NCBI GenBank assembly: GCA_964462945.1 | Contig: CAYWZW010000005.1 | Coordinates: 1-64,000 of the forward strand | Length of the DNA stretch: 64,000 nt | Reading direction: 5' to 3' | Source: GCA-020343675 sp964462945 | Lineage (GTDB): Bacteria; Planctomycetota; Phycisphaerae; Sedimentisphaerales; Anaerobacaceae | In this document: positions 1 to 6,703 of the stretch, piece by piece | How positions within the stretch are numbered: the stretch's first letter is position 1 | Layout: each line of letters opens with the position of its first letter | The notes under the pieces: generated by a model | The model's input: the letters and a program-made list of their open reading frames with translations, nothing else | What the model was told of the DNA's origin: nothing | Databases searched by the model: none | Translations under genes and position numbers: made by a program

Positions 1-208
1 TATCAGGTAAGCTGGCCGGTCAGATAGCAAGTCCCGGGCCGAACAGGATTGGGTCCGTCCCTATTAAATCAAAGCCGAAAGCAGGGAAAAAGACGTACCA
101 AAGGTAAAACCGAGTTTCCTGATAATATGCGGTTTGTCGTGTTAACGAGATAGAACAGGCCTAAAATTTAGATGTTTGATAGGTACAGATAAGAAGGCGG
201 ATATCCAA

Positions 209-237
209 TTCCGGAGATAACAGGAAAACCATATAAT
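209..237 (+). promoter_or_regulatory. possible sigma70-type promoter
   Basis: A perfect TATAAT (232-237) lies 17 nt after a poor -35 (TTCCGG, 209-214), 25 nt before the start of the first small gene. Only the -10 box is convincing. Confidence 0.4.
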
Positions 238-262
238 ATCATGTTCGGTAAGGAGATAAATT

Positions 263-484
263 ATGGAAGACAAAAGACGTGATATTGTTCTGGGTAAATT
301 GAGGAATCCAGATATCAAAGAACAAGGGCTCTCCGCAAAGGAGCTATTTCAGTCCATATGTTTGAATGGTGAAAACTCTTTTGATATCGGTGCAGATGGT
401 TATGATGAAGGGGAGGAGTTTCTTGATCAAATGGTCGCCGATGGTTTACTTCTCAAAATAGAGGATAAATATCGCATAAAATAG
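263..484 (+). CDS. small unknown protein (73 aa)
   Basis: I do not recognise this protein. It is a 73-residue, soluble, charged protein with no signal peptide or membrane segment. The start is well supported: AAGGAGATAA lies just upstream of the ATG. The C-terminal half (a helix, then FLDQMVADGLLLKIEDKYRIK-type residues) looks like the recognition helix plus wing of a winged-helix domain, since short last helices followed by a Gly-Leu-Leu and a beta pair are typical, but this is inference. The next gene lies about 135 nt downstream in the same direction, so the two could be co-transcribed. Confidence 0.6.
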   Translation: MEDKRRDIVLGKLRNPDIKEQGLSAKELFQSICLNGENSFDIGADGYDEGEEFLDQMVADGLLLKIEDKYRIK

Positions 485-619
485 GGGAAACTAGGGATAG
501 TGGGGCTGTTGAAAAGCAGATGTTTTTTCCTTTATCTCGCTAATGGCGAAACTATGGACTGTCCTAATAAACCAATTGATTAAGTTTAATTTGTTTTGCA
601 GAATTAAGGAAAATTCACT

Positions 620-1267
620 GTGACTAATAATCCATCAGCATCAGAAATTATTCGATTTGCTAATTGGTTTTGCGGTGAACGTATCAAAACCTTTCGAAAG
701 GACATGAGCATATGCATGACCCCGGATGAAAACAGCAGCCATGCCTATATGCCTGCGGTCATGGGGTGCGCAAGCTTCATTGAACTATTCGCCGGTTTAT
801 TTGCTGGACAGGTCAGCGATCCAGTAGGAATTAAGAAAATCCTCAATTTTACCAACAAATTTTTGGACAATTCTGAATTCACAGAAGAGTGTGTTTGTCT
901 GTTTTTTACCATGTTTCGGCACAAGGTTGCTCATGTAAGTAGGCCATATAGTATTTTTGATTCCCACGATGTACACCAAAATAATCCTTTGAGAAATTAT
1001 CCACGGCGACGATTCACTTGGAAGATAACGGCGACATTCAACAAGCCGACAATCCAAATTATTTCTAAAGCGGGAAATTTGAAAAAAACCAGGCATCCAC
1101 CTTGGAAAACAGCTTCATATTCTGACATTTGCCAAATAAATTTAAAACGTATGATTAAGGAACTACCGAAAGCGGTCTTGGCACCACTCGGATATTTGGA
1201 TAGTCTTTCCAACAATCCAAATTTAAGGGAAAATTTTAGGAGATGCATGGATTCATTCTACCCGTAA
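620..1267 (+). CDS. unknown protein with an RxxxxH (HEPN-like) motif
   Basis: 215-residue protein with a GTG start and an AAGGA-like site about 10 nt upstream. I do not recognise the family. The N-terminal half is mostly helical. Residues 100-105 read RHKVAH inside a hydrophobic helix (LFFTMF before it), which matches the R-polar-x3-H catalytic motif of HEPN domains. The C-terminal half is basic (KKTRHPPWK near 155). HEPN proteins are often RNases of toxin-antitoxin or defence modules, and the short gene upstream could then be a partner, but one six-residue motif is thin evidence. Base composition is more AT-rich than in the ribosomal cluster, which would fit acquired DNA. Confidence 0.55.
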   Translation: MTNNPSASEIIRFANWFCGERIKTFRKDMSICMTPDENSSHAYMPAVMGCASFIELFAGLFAGQVSDPVGIKKILNFTNKFLDNSEFTEECVCLFFTMFRHKVAHVSRPYSIFDSHDVHQNNPLRNYPRRRFTWKITATFNKPTIQIISKAGNLKKTRHPPWKTASYSDICQINLKRMIKELPKAVLAPLGYLDSLSNNPNLRENFRRCMDSFYP

Positions 1268-1559
1268 CCACGCATAACAATCTGCTGCAAAGGACCTTCA
1301 GCCCAAGGAGTCAGGCTTTGGCTTTTAGGGGTCGCTCGGGATATGATAGGAAGAATTAAACGTGTCCGTTACATCTTTTGGTAGCAATAGGTTTAATCCG
1401 TGTCAAGAAATTACAAAAAATTACAATTATTTACATAAAATGACAATTTAGCACCACGTTGTTTGTTTCACTTCTCAATGGGTGCAAACCATCGCACCCA
1501 CCTTTTGCAGCGACAAGAGCAAGTCAAGGACTTTTTTTTACGTATTTTATTTATATTAC

Positions 1560-1588
1560 TTGACATATAGTTATGTGTTTAATAAACT
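1560..1588 (+). promoter_or_regulatory. sigma70-type promoter upstream of the STGPKT gene
   Basis: Consensus TTGACA (1560-1565), a 17-nt spacer, then TAAACT (1583-1588, 4 of 6 matches). It points at the gene beginning at 1732 and would give a leader of about 135 nt. Confidence 0.5.
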
Positions 1589-1691
1589 AATATATTAACA
1601 TGGATCATGGATGATTCATCAACAACCGTCAATCCGTTCCGTCTGAAGCCGGATTTTCAACAAACGGAGTGCCGGACAAGTAGTCAATCGT

Positions 1692-1712
1692 CAGTAACCA
1701 GTAACCAGTAAC
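1692..1712 (+). repeat. CAGTAAC x3 heptamer tandem repeat
   Basis: Three perfect adjacent copies of CAGTAAC, ending 19 nt before the start codon at 1732. It shares the 7-nt period of the start-proximal elements found throughout the window. Confidence 0.85.
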
Positions 1713-1731
1713 AATTCTGGAGGGTCCTCTC

Positions 1732-2586
1732 ATGGCGACACAAGCTCAAATCCTGGCCAATCGGCGTAATGCAGCCAAATCGACCGGCCCGAAGACGGCG
1801 GACGGCAAGGCGGCGGTGGCGAAAAACGCCACCAAACACGGCCTTTTTGCGCAGGATAACGTCGTTATCAGCGAAAATCAGGCGGAATTTAACGCTTTTC
1901 GCGACGAAATGCTCGCCGAGCTGGCCCCGGCCGGACCGATGGAATCCATTCTCGCCGAGCGGATGGTCAGCTTGACCTGGCGCCTCAAACGAGCTGAGCG
2001 GATGCAGAATGAGGTCATCGATGCGAAAATCAGGCGGGAGATCAACGGCATGGCCCCGAAGCTGAGCAAGTCGCTGCTGACCGGAGAGCCTTGTGATGTG
2101 TCGAAGTACTCTAAAGATTGTTATGACGACCTGGCCCTGGGCTACATTGCCATGTGGGATTTTGCGGAACAAAGGGCGTTGGAGCGGCTGTCGATGTACG
2201 AGCGGCGATTCGAGGCCAGCCTGTTCAGGACGATGGCCGAATTTCAGAAGCTGCGCCAGGCACGAAAAGCCAGGCAGGCCGAGACGGTCGAGACGAAGGC
2301 GGTCTCTTATCGCGGGCGAGACGCCCGCGAGACACAAGGGCGGGACGCCCTCGCCACGGAGGCAAGGAGGGACAGCGCGGAAAAACAAAGCCAATCTGCG
2401 GCGGCCGACCAAGACCTAAGCTCGTTTGAAAAAAGGGAATATGAGCTTCTCCTCGGCACGGCATCCACACGAAACAAAGCCAATGATTCACACCAGAAGA
2501 CAGAGGTCGGAGGGCAAAGGACGGGAGTCAGAGGCCAGAAGACGGAAAACAGACTTCGGAGGGAAGCTCTCGTTTGCCGGTATTGA
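1732..2586 (+). CDS. STGPKT/HGL-motif protein, unknown function
   Basis: 284 residues. The N-terminus has the block NRRNAAKSTGPKT (about 10-22) followed by GKAAVAKNATKHGLFA (about 25-40). I recognise this as a widespread, usually multicopy family of planctomycetes and other soil or sediment bacteria, of unknown function. Residues about 60-180 are helical and charged. The region after about 190 is not conserved-looking: it is encoded by two GC-rich palindromes (2311-2351) and then ten degenerate heptads (2494-2563), so the tail appears built from repeat DNA. The start is the ATG after GGAGGGTCC (a strong Shine-Dalgarno site) at about 1720. Confidence 0.7.
   Translation: MATQAQILANRRNAAKSTGPKTADGKAAVAKNATKHGLFAQDNVVISENQAEFNAFRDEMLAELAPAGPMESILAERMVSLTWRLKRAERMQNEVIDAKIRREINGMAPKLSKSLLTGEPCDVSKYSKDCYDDLALGYIAMWDFAEQRALERLSMYERRFEASLFRTMAEFQKLRQARKARQAETVETKAVSYRGRDARETQGRDALATEARRDSAEKQSQSAAADQDLSSFEKREYELLLGTASTRNKANDSHQKTEVGGQRTGVRGQKTENRLRREALVCRY
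2311..2351 (+). repeat. two REP-like palindromes inside a CDS
   Basis: CGCGGGCG-AGA-CGCCCGCG (2311-2329) and AGGGCG-GGA-CGCCCT (2337-2351) are perfect hairpins 7 nt apart. They lie in frame in the STGPKT gene and encode a RGRDARETQGRDALATEAR-type stretch. They resemble palindromic elements tolerated inside coding regions. Confidence 0.7.
2494..2563 (+). repeat. degenerate heptad array (ten units) in the 3' part of a CDS
   Basis: Ten consecutive 7-nt units, each beginning CR and purine-rich (CAGAAGA, CAGAGGT, CGGAGGG, CAAAGGA, CGGGAGT, CAGAGGC and so on). They form the C-terminal coding region of the STGPKT gene. Confidence 0.75.
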
Positions 2587-2633
2587 CCGGGCGAAGCGAA
2601 GCAATCTGATATTCAGATAATTTTGAAAATGTG

Positions 2634-3614
2634 CTACTGTTTCAATTTGCCTTGTTGTTTGGTGTATTGAGCAAGAGCCGCGGCACCGATAATGCCGGCG
2701 TCTTCACCAAGCGTGGCAAAGCATATTTCGACTGCTTCCTTCTTGATGGTCCAAACATGTTCATCGAAGAAGCGTTTTATGGCGTTCAGCAGGACGTCTC
2801 CAGCGGCGATCATTCCACCTGCAAAAACGATGCGTTTAGGCTCGGTAGCGTGCAGCATGCTTATGCAGGTAATCGCCAGCGCCTTTGCGGTCCCGTCGGT
2901 TATCTCTTTGGCCAGCTCATCGCCGGCAGCTAAGTGTTCGTAAACGTCCTTGCTGGTGATCCGGCCCTTTTTATCGAGCACTTTCTTGAGACTGGATTTG
3001 GCTCCGCCTTCGAGGGCTTCGGTGGCCCTCCTGGCCGTCGAATCGGCGGACGCATACGCCTCCACACAGCCTCTTTGCCCACAGTTGCAGGGTCTGCCGT
3101 CCGGGTAGATGATCGTATGTCCTAATTCCGCCGCGTTTTCATCGCATCCGTGCACCAGCTCGCCGTTACTGACAATCCCGCCGCCGATACCTGTGCCTAA
3201 GGTGAAAAAGACGATATCTTTAACGCCCTTGCCGGCCCCGACCGCGTACTCGCCCCAGCAGGCCACGTTGGCGTCGTTGTCGAAGACAATGGGCGCCCCG
3301 AGCCGTTCATTGAGCATTCGGCAGATGGGGACGTTCTTGAACTTCGGCATGTTCGTGGATTTTATGATGATGCCCTGGCTGTATTTGGCCGGCCCAGGAG
3401 TCCCGATGCCGACGGCGACGATGTCCTGCAAAGAAAGACCGGCCTGGGCGAGAAGCTCCTTAACGGTCTTGGCCATCTTGTCGATAACGACCTCCGGGCC
3501 CATGTCCGCGTCGGTTGTCACCGATGTCTTGCAGATAAGCTTCAGCTTGGGATCAAACAAGCCGATCTTGACATTCGTTCCGCCTACATCTATTCCAACA
3601 AATGTTTCGCTCAT
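2634..3614 (-). CDS. ROK-family sugar kinase (glucokinase-like)
   Basis: 326 residues, the usual length for ROK kinases. It has the N-terminal phosphate-binding DVGGTNVK (9-16), the catalytic Asp in FDNDAN (Asp114), and the ROK zinc site made by His166 (ELGH) and the cysteines of CNCGQRGC (176-183), followed by EAYAS. Known members phosphorylate glucose or other hexoses and amino sugars with ATP in the cytoplasm; glucokinase is the most likely assignment. ROK repressors carry an N-terminal helix-turn-helix, which is absent here, so this is an enzyme. The start is the ATG directly abutting a run of heptad repeats with no clear Shine-Dalgarno site. galE lies upstream on the same strand, suggesting joint hexose metabolism. 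Confidence 0.85.
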   Translation of the reverse strand: MSETFVGIDVGGTNVKIGLFDPKLKLICKTSVTTDADMGPEVVIDKMAKTVKELLAQAGLSLQDIVAVGIGTPGPAKYSQGIIIKSTNMPKFKNVPICRMLNERLGAPIVFDNDANVACWGEYAVGAGKGVKDIVFFTLGTGIGGGIVSNGELVHGCDENAAELGHTIIYPDGRPCNCGQRGCVEAYASADSTARRATEALEGGAKSSLKKVLDKKGRITSKDVYEHLAAGDELAKEITDGTAKALAITCISMLHATEPKRIVFAGGMIAAGDVLLNAIKRFFDEHVWTIKKEAVEICFATLGEDAGIIGAAALAQYTKQQGKLKQ

Positions 3615-3627
3615 CTTTCATACCTCA

Positions 3628-3735
3628 TCATTTGCAGCCCGTACTTCATCATTCGACATTTCTTGTTCGATATTCGATATTCGATTGAGAGATCGTTCTT
3701 GAACAATGAATATCCAATAACGAATACCGAACTAA
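3628..3735 (-). repeat. heptad repeat region between galE and the ROK kinase
   Basis: Read on the minus strand it contains GAATATC x2 (3669-3683) and then degenerate 7-nt units (GAATGAT, GAAGTAC, GAGGTAT) running to the ATG of the ROK gene. The galE-proximal part carries units of the same type on the plus strand (GAATATC, CAATAAC, GAATACC), so the region has two opposed halves. Confidence 0.7.
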
Positions 3736-3742
3736 GAAGAAT

Positions 3743-4726
3743 TCAATCCGGATAACCGTCGGGGTGGCTGTTATGCCATTGCCAGGCAGTGGAGACCATC
3801 TCCTCCAGCTCCGGCTTCTCAGTTCTCCAGCCGAGCTCCTTTCTGGCTTTCCGGGCGTCGGCCGTTAATATAGGGGCGTCGCCCGCTCGACGGTCTGCTT
3901 CCACCACCCAAAAATTCTTGCCCGACACCTTTTTCACTGTCTCAATTACTTCTCTTACCGAATAGCCCTTTTCATTTCCCAGGTTATATACCAGTTCGGG
4001 CTTTTCGTCCAGCTTATCTAACGCCAGCAGGTGTGCCCTGCACAGGTCGCTGATATGGATGTAGTCGCGAATGCAGGTGCCGTCGGGCGTTTCGTAATCG
4101 GTTCCATAGATTCTTGTTTCACGGCGTTTTCCCATAGCCGCCTGGATAATCAGTGGAATCAGATGCGATTCGGGCCGATGGTCCTCGCCGAGAGTGGCGT
4201 TGTCACCCGCGCCGCAGGCGTTGAAATATCTCAGCGATGCGTACGCGAGCTTTCCCGTCCGGCTTTGGTAGTGACACATCCGTTCAACCGCCAATTTCGT
4301 TTCACCGTACGGATTGATAGGCCTGGTTGGCGAATCTTCGGTAATCGGCACACTCGCCGGGATGCCGTAAACGGCTGCCGTGCTGCTGAAGACGAACTTC
4401 TTTACGCCGACCGATTCCATCGCCGATAACAAATTCTGTGTCAAGCAGAGATTATTACGGTAGAATTTGAGTGGTTCCTGAACGGACTCGCCGACCTCGA
4501 TAAAAGCGGCAAAGTGCATGACCGCTTCGATCCTGCACTTGCCGAGCGTCTCAGCAAGCAAATCATAATCGGCCAGATCACCCTGGACAAACTCCGTGTT
4601 TCGGATCGCCGCTCGATGGCCTTTGCTCAGATTGTCAAAGACGACCGGCTCATGCCCTTCAGCGGCCAACAGGGCGGTCATATTGCTGCCGATGTACCCT
4701 GCTCCGCCGCAGACCAGCACTCTCAT
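3743..4726 (-). CDS. galE: UDP-glucose 4-epimerase
   Basis: 327 residues, full length for GalE, an extended short-chain dehydrogenase. The NAD-binding GGAGYIGS is at 7-14, the active-site Ser/Thr is in FSSTAAVYG (about 113-121), and Tyr140 and Lys144 form the YxxxK pair. Late motifs such as GTCIRDYIH and YNLGNEKGYSV are typical of GalE. It interconverts UDP-glucose and UDP-galactose, feeding surface polysaccharide synthesis. Its ATG overlaps the stop codon of the upstream lipoprotein gene (ATGA, 4723-4726), so the two are translationally coupled. Confidence 0.93.
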   Translation of the reverse strand: MRVLVCGGAGYIGSNMTALLAAEGHEPVVFDNLSKGHRAAIRNTEFVQGDLADYDLLAETLGKCRIEAVMHFAAFIEVGESVQEPLKFYRNNLCLTQNLLSAMESVGVKKFVFSSTAAVYGIPASVPITEDSPTRPINPYGETKLAVERMCHYQSRTGKLAYASLRYFNACGAGDNATLGEDHRPESHLIPLIIQAAMGKRRETRIYGTDYETPDGTCIRDYIHISDLCRAHLLALDKLDEKPELVYNLGNEKGYSVREVIETVKKVSGKNFWVVEADRRAGDAPILTADARKARKELGWRTEKPELEEMVSTAWQWHNSHPDGYPD

Positions 4727-5379
4727 ATCTGGTTCCCCGTCACTTTTGGCTCATTGCCGGTCTGGCGTACCATGCGTGTTTCAATCCGTCGTAGAATCTC
4801 TTCCGCAAGTTGTGCATCGTTCCCCAAATCGATCCAGGCCATGCTTTTCTTCTGTTGCGGATCGAGAGTGAGTCTCTGCAACGATGGGCTGCTTCTGGAG
4901 AACATCTCGTACGCCCGGGCGCTGCTGCTGACATCTCGCTCGGGCAAGGATAGCCTTTGGACCCGGACGTTGCAGCCGATGCACAGTTCTTCACCTCGCC
5001 GGCTTATGTCCAGCTCCACGGTCCGGCGAATGGTGTGCAGATTGGCCGCAAGGCTGTTATCGGGCCCGATATTGTCGCTGCGCCAGAATTCGAAGAACTG
5101 CGCCCCCGGCAAAGGTCTGGTTCTTATCAAACCATTTGGGATATCCGCTTTCTCTATTGTAAAGTGCATGTTGGCCAGGACATCCTCGGCCAGCTCCATC
5201 GTTTCGGCCTTCCCTATATCTGGGATGTAGATTTGTCCCGTCAGCTCTCTGGGCTGTTGCTGGGCGCAGCCCGCCCACGACGCAAGACCCAAGACCCACG
5301 ACGCAAGACCCAAGACCCACGACATACGACGCCTGAGTCTGGAGTCTGGGTGCTTCTGCCTTCTCTTGTTCATTTGCAT
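4723..5379 (-). CDS. small predicted lipoprotein, unknown function
   Basis: 218 residues. The N-terminus is strongly basic (KRRQK and RLRRR before residue 19), followed by a hydrophobic stretch made of two identical SWVLGLA units and then SWAGC, which could act as a lipobox, although Trp at -3 is unusual. The mature part has no motif I recognise; it is of a size seen in envelope lipoproteins. The hydrophobic core is encoded by a 7-nt periodic DNA repeat (5274-5329), the oddest feature here. The gene is coupled to galE by a 4-nt overlap. Confidence 0.7.
   Translation of the reverse strand: MQMNKRRQKHPDSRLRRRMSWVLGLASWVLGLASWAGCAQQQPRELTGQIYIPDIGKAETMELAEDVLANMHFTIEKADIPNGLIRTRPLPGAQFFEFWRSDNIGPDNSLAANLHTIRRTVELDISRRGEELCIGCNVRVQRLSLPERDVSSSARAYEMFSRSSPSLQRLTLDPQQKKSMAWIDLGNDAQLAEEILRRIETRMVRQTGNEPKVTGNQI
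5274..5329 (-). repeat. heptad repeat encoding a signal-peptide core
   Basis: On the plus strand eight successive 7-nt units read CCCACGA, CGCAAGA, CCCAAGA, CCCACGA, CGCAAGA, CCCAAGA, CCCACGA, CATACGA. On the minus strand the 21-nt super-unit codes for SWVLGLA, repeated in the lipoprotein signal sequence. Confidence 0.85.
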
Positions 5380-5623
5380 GGGCCATCCACCCGACGATCA
5401 AGCTCGATATTCTTCATGCCGCCCAATTCTATTGCATGGACCTCCAAACGCAAGAGCCAATTGCTGCGCCGGCGGGTTTTCCTGATTTTGTCCGGCGTGA
5501 GGCTTGCCGGCTAAAGGATGGACCCTTCCAATGCCGATGACAGTACTGCAATACGTAACGTTTAGGCAGCAGGAAGCTATTTCTTACGTCCGCTAAAGCC
5601 GGGTGCGAGCCGCGAGTACCGAT

Positions 5624-6562
5624 ATGCCCTCGACACAAGTGCAATCTGTTGGGCAAAAGATTCTCTCCTTGCCACTGGGACGAGACGTCAAGAGCTTCCT
5701 CGATTACCTGACTGTCGAGGCCGGGCTGTCCGAAAACACGGTTCTGGCTTATGGCCGCGACCTGAAGGACTTTCTGGCATACTGTAAGGCCGGCAGGATC
5801 GGCCACCTCCAGCAAATAAAGCCGGCGATTATCCAGAACTACCTGCGAACCTTGACTCAGCGGCAAAAAAGCGAGAGTTCGGTCAAACGCTCGCTGGTCG
5901 GCGTGAGGATGTTTCTGCGATTCGCCAGACTTACGGGCCTTCTCAAAGATGACTTCTCCGGGATCCTCGAAAGTCCAAAGCTCTGGCAGAGATTGCCGAC
6001 CATAGCCAGCAAACGGCAAGTGGTCGATTTGCTGAATGCCCCCTCTGACGCTGAACCTTTCTATCTTCGTGACAAGGCAATGCTTGAATTGCTTTATGCC
6101 ACCGGAGTACGCGCCAGCGAGCTGGCGGAGCTGAGAATCTCGGACTTGAACCTTGATATCGGTTACCTGCGATGCCTCGGCAAAGGCAATAGAGAGCGTG
6201 TGGTGCCAATCGGGAAAGTTGCCGTTGCGGCAGTCGTCGAGTACCTGGGGAGTCTTCGTCCCCGGCTGGCCAAGCCCTTCAGCGGCAATTTCCTGCTGCT
6301 TTCCCGAACAGGCCGGCCCATGAGCCGGATTGAGGTTTGGAGATTGGTCAAGAAATATGCAAGCCGGGCGGGGATGCCCAGGAACTTGACCGTACATACG
6401 CTGAGGCATTGCTTCGCAACCCATCTTCTGGCCGGGGGCGCGGACTTGCGCAGCGTGCAGGAAATGTTAGGCCACGTGGACATCGCGACGACACAAATTT
6501 ATACGCACGTTGACCAGGAAAGGCTAAGAGAAATTCATAGAAAATTCCATCCAAGACCGTAG
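5624..6562 (+). CDS. xerD: tyrosine site-specific recombinase, XerD/XerC type
   Basis: 312 residues from the ATG chosen here; a GTG 21 nt upstream would add seven. The N-terminal SAM-like core-binding domain (about 20-105) begins with the typical SFLDYL and SENTVLAYGRDL. The catalytic domain has all six active residues: Arg163 (TGVRASEL), Lys187 (GKGNRER), His258 and Arg261 (HTLRH), His284 (LGHVDI) and the nucleophile Tyr293 (IYTH). The length and unsplit domain order fit the housekeeping Xer enzymes that resolve chromosome dimers at dif with FtsK, rather than phage integrases. XerC versus XerD cannot be told from this alone. No Shine-Dalgarno site precedes either start. Confidence 0.88.
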   Translation: MPSTQVQSVGQKILSLPLGRDVKSFLDYLTVEAGLSENTVLAYGRDLKDFLAYCKAGRIGHLQQIKPAIIQNYLRTLTQRQKSESSVKRSLVGVRMFLRFARLTGLLKDDFSGILESPKLWQRLPTIASKRQVVDLLNAPSDAEPFYLRDKAMLELLYATGVRASELAELRISDLNLDIGYLRCLGKGNRERVVPIGKVAVAAVVEYLGSLRPRLAKPFSGNFLLLSRTGRPMSRIEVWRLVKKYASRAGMPRNLTVHTLRHCFATHLLAGGADLRSVQEMLGHVDIATTQIYTHVDQERLREIHRKFHPRP

Positions 6563-6613
6563 GTCTATTGTTAGTTGTCAATTTTCGCGCATCTATGCAC
6601 GAAATTGTTTGAC

Positions 6614-6640
6614 TTGGACGGATTTGAGTATTAGTATAAT
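6614..6640 (+). promoter_or_regulatory. possible promoter of the HEAT-repeat gene
   Basis: Perfect TATAAT at 6635-6640. TTGGAC at 6614-6619 gives a 15-nt spacer, and TTGACT at 6609-6614 gives 20 nt; neither is optimal. Confidence 0.4.
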
Positions 6641-6703
6641 GCCGGAATTCATGGGCATGGATGCCGCAAAAGGGTAACCGGCAGTTACTATTGGGTCATC
6701 CGA

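Larger units (their letters stand above)
1268..1731. other. gene-free AT-rich gap
   Basis: 464 bases without a credible gene. It holds an AT-rich stretch with near-repeats of AATTACA (about 1408-1450), a good promoter at 1560-1588 and three perfect CAGTAAC units at 1692-1712. I see no RNA gene. Confidence 0.6.

Noticed and set aside
1684..2412. 242-codon minus-strand frame over the STGPKT gene
   Set aside because: The plus strand has a strong ribosome site and the recognised STGPKT/HGL motifs.
5429..6424. 331-codon open frame antisense to the Xer gene
   Set aside because: The plus-strand frame has all six recombinase catalytic residues; the antisense frame has no domain.
5624..6562. Xer gene as a prophage or integron integrase
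   Set aside because: No phage genes, no attC-like arrays nearby, and length and motifs fit housekeeping Xer.
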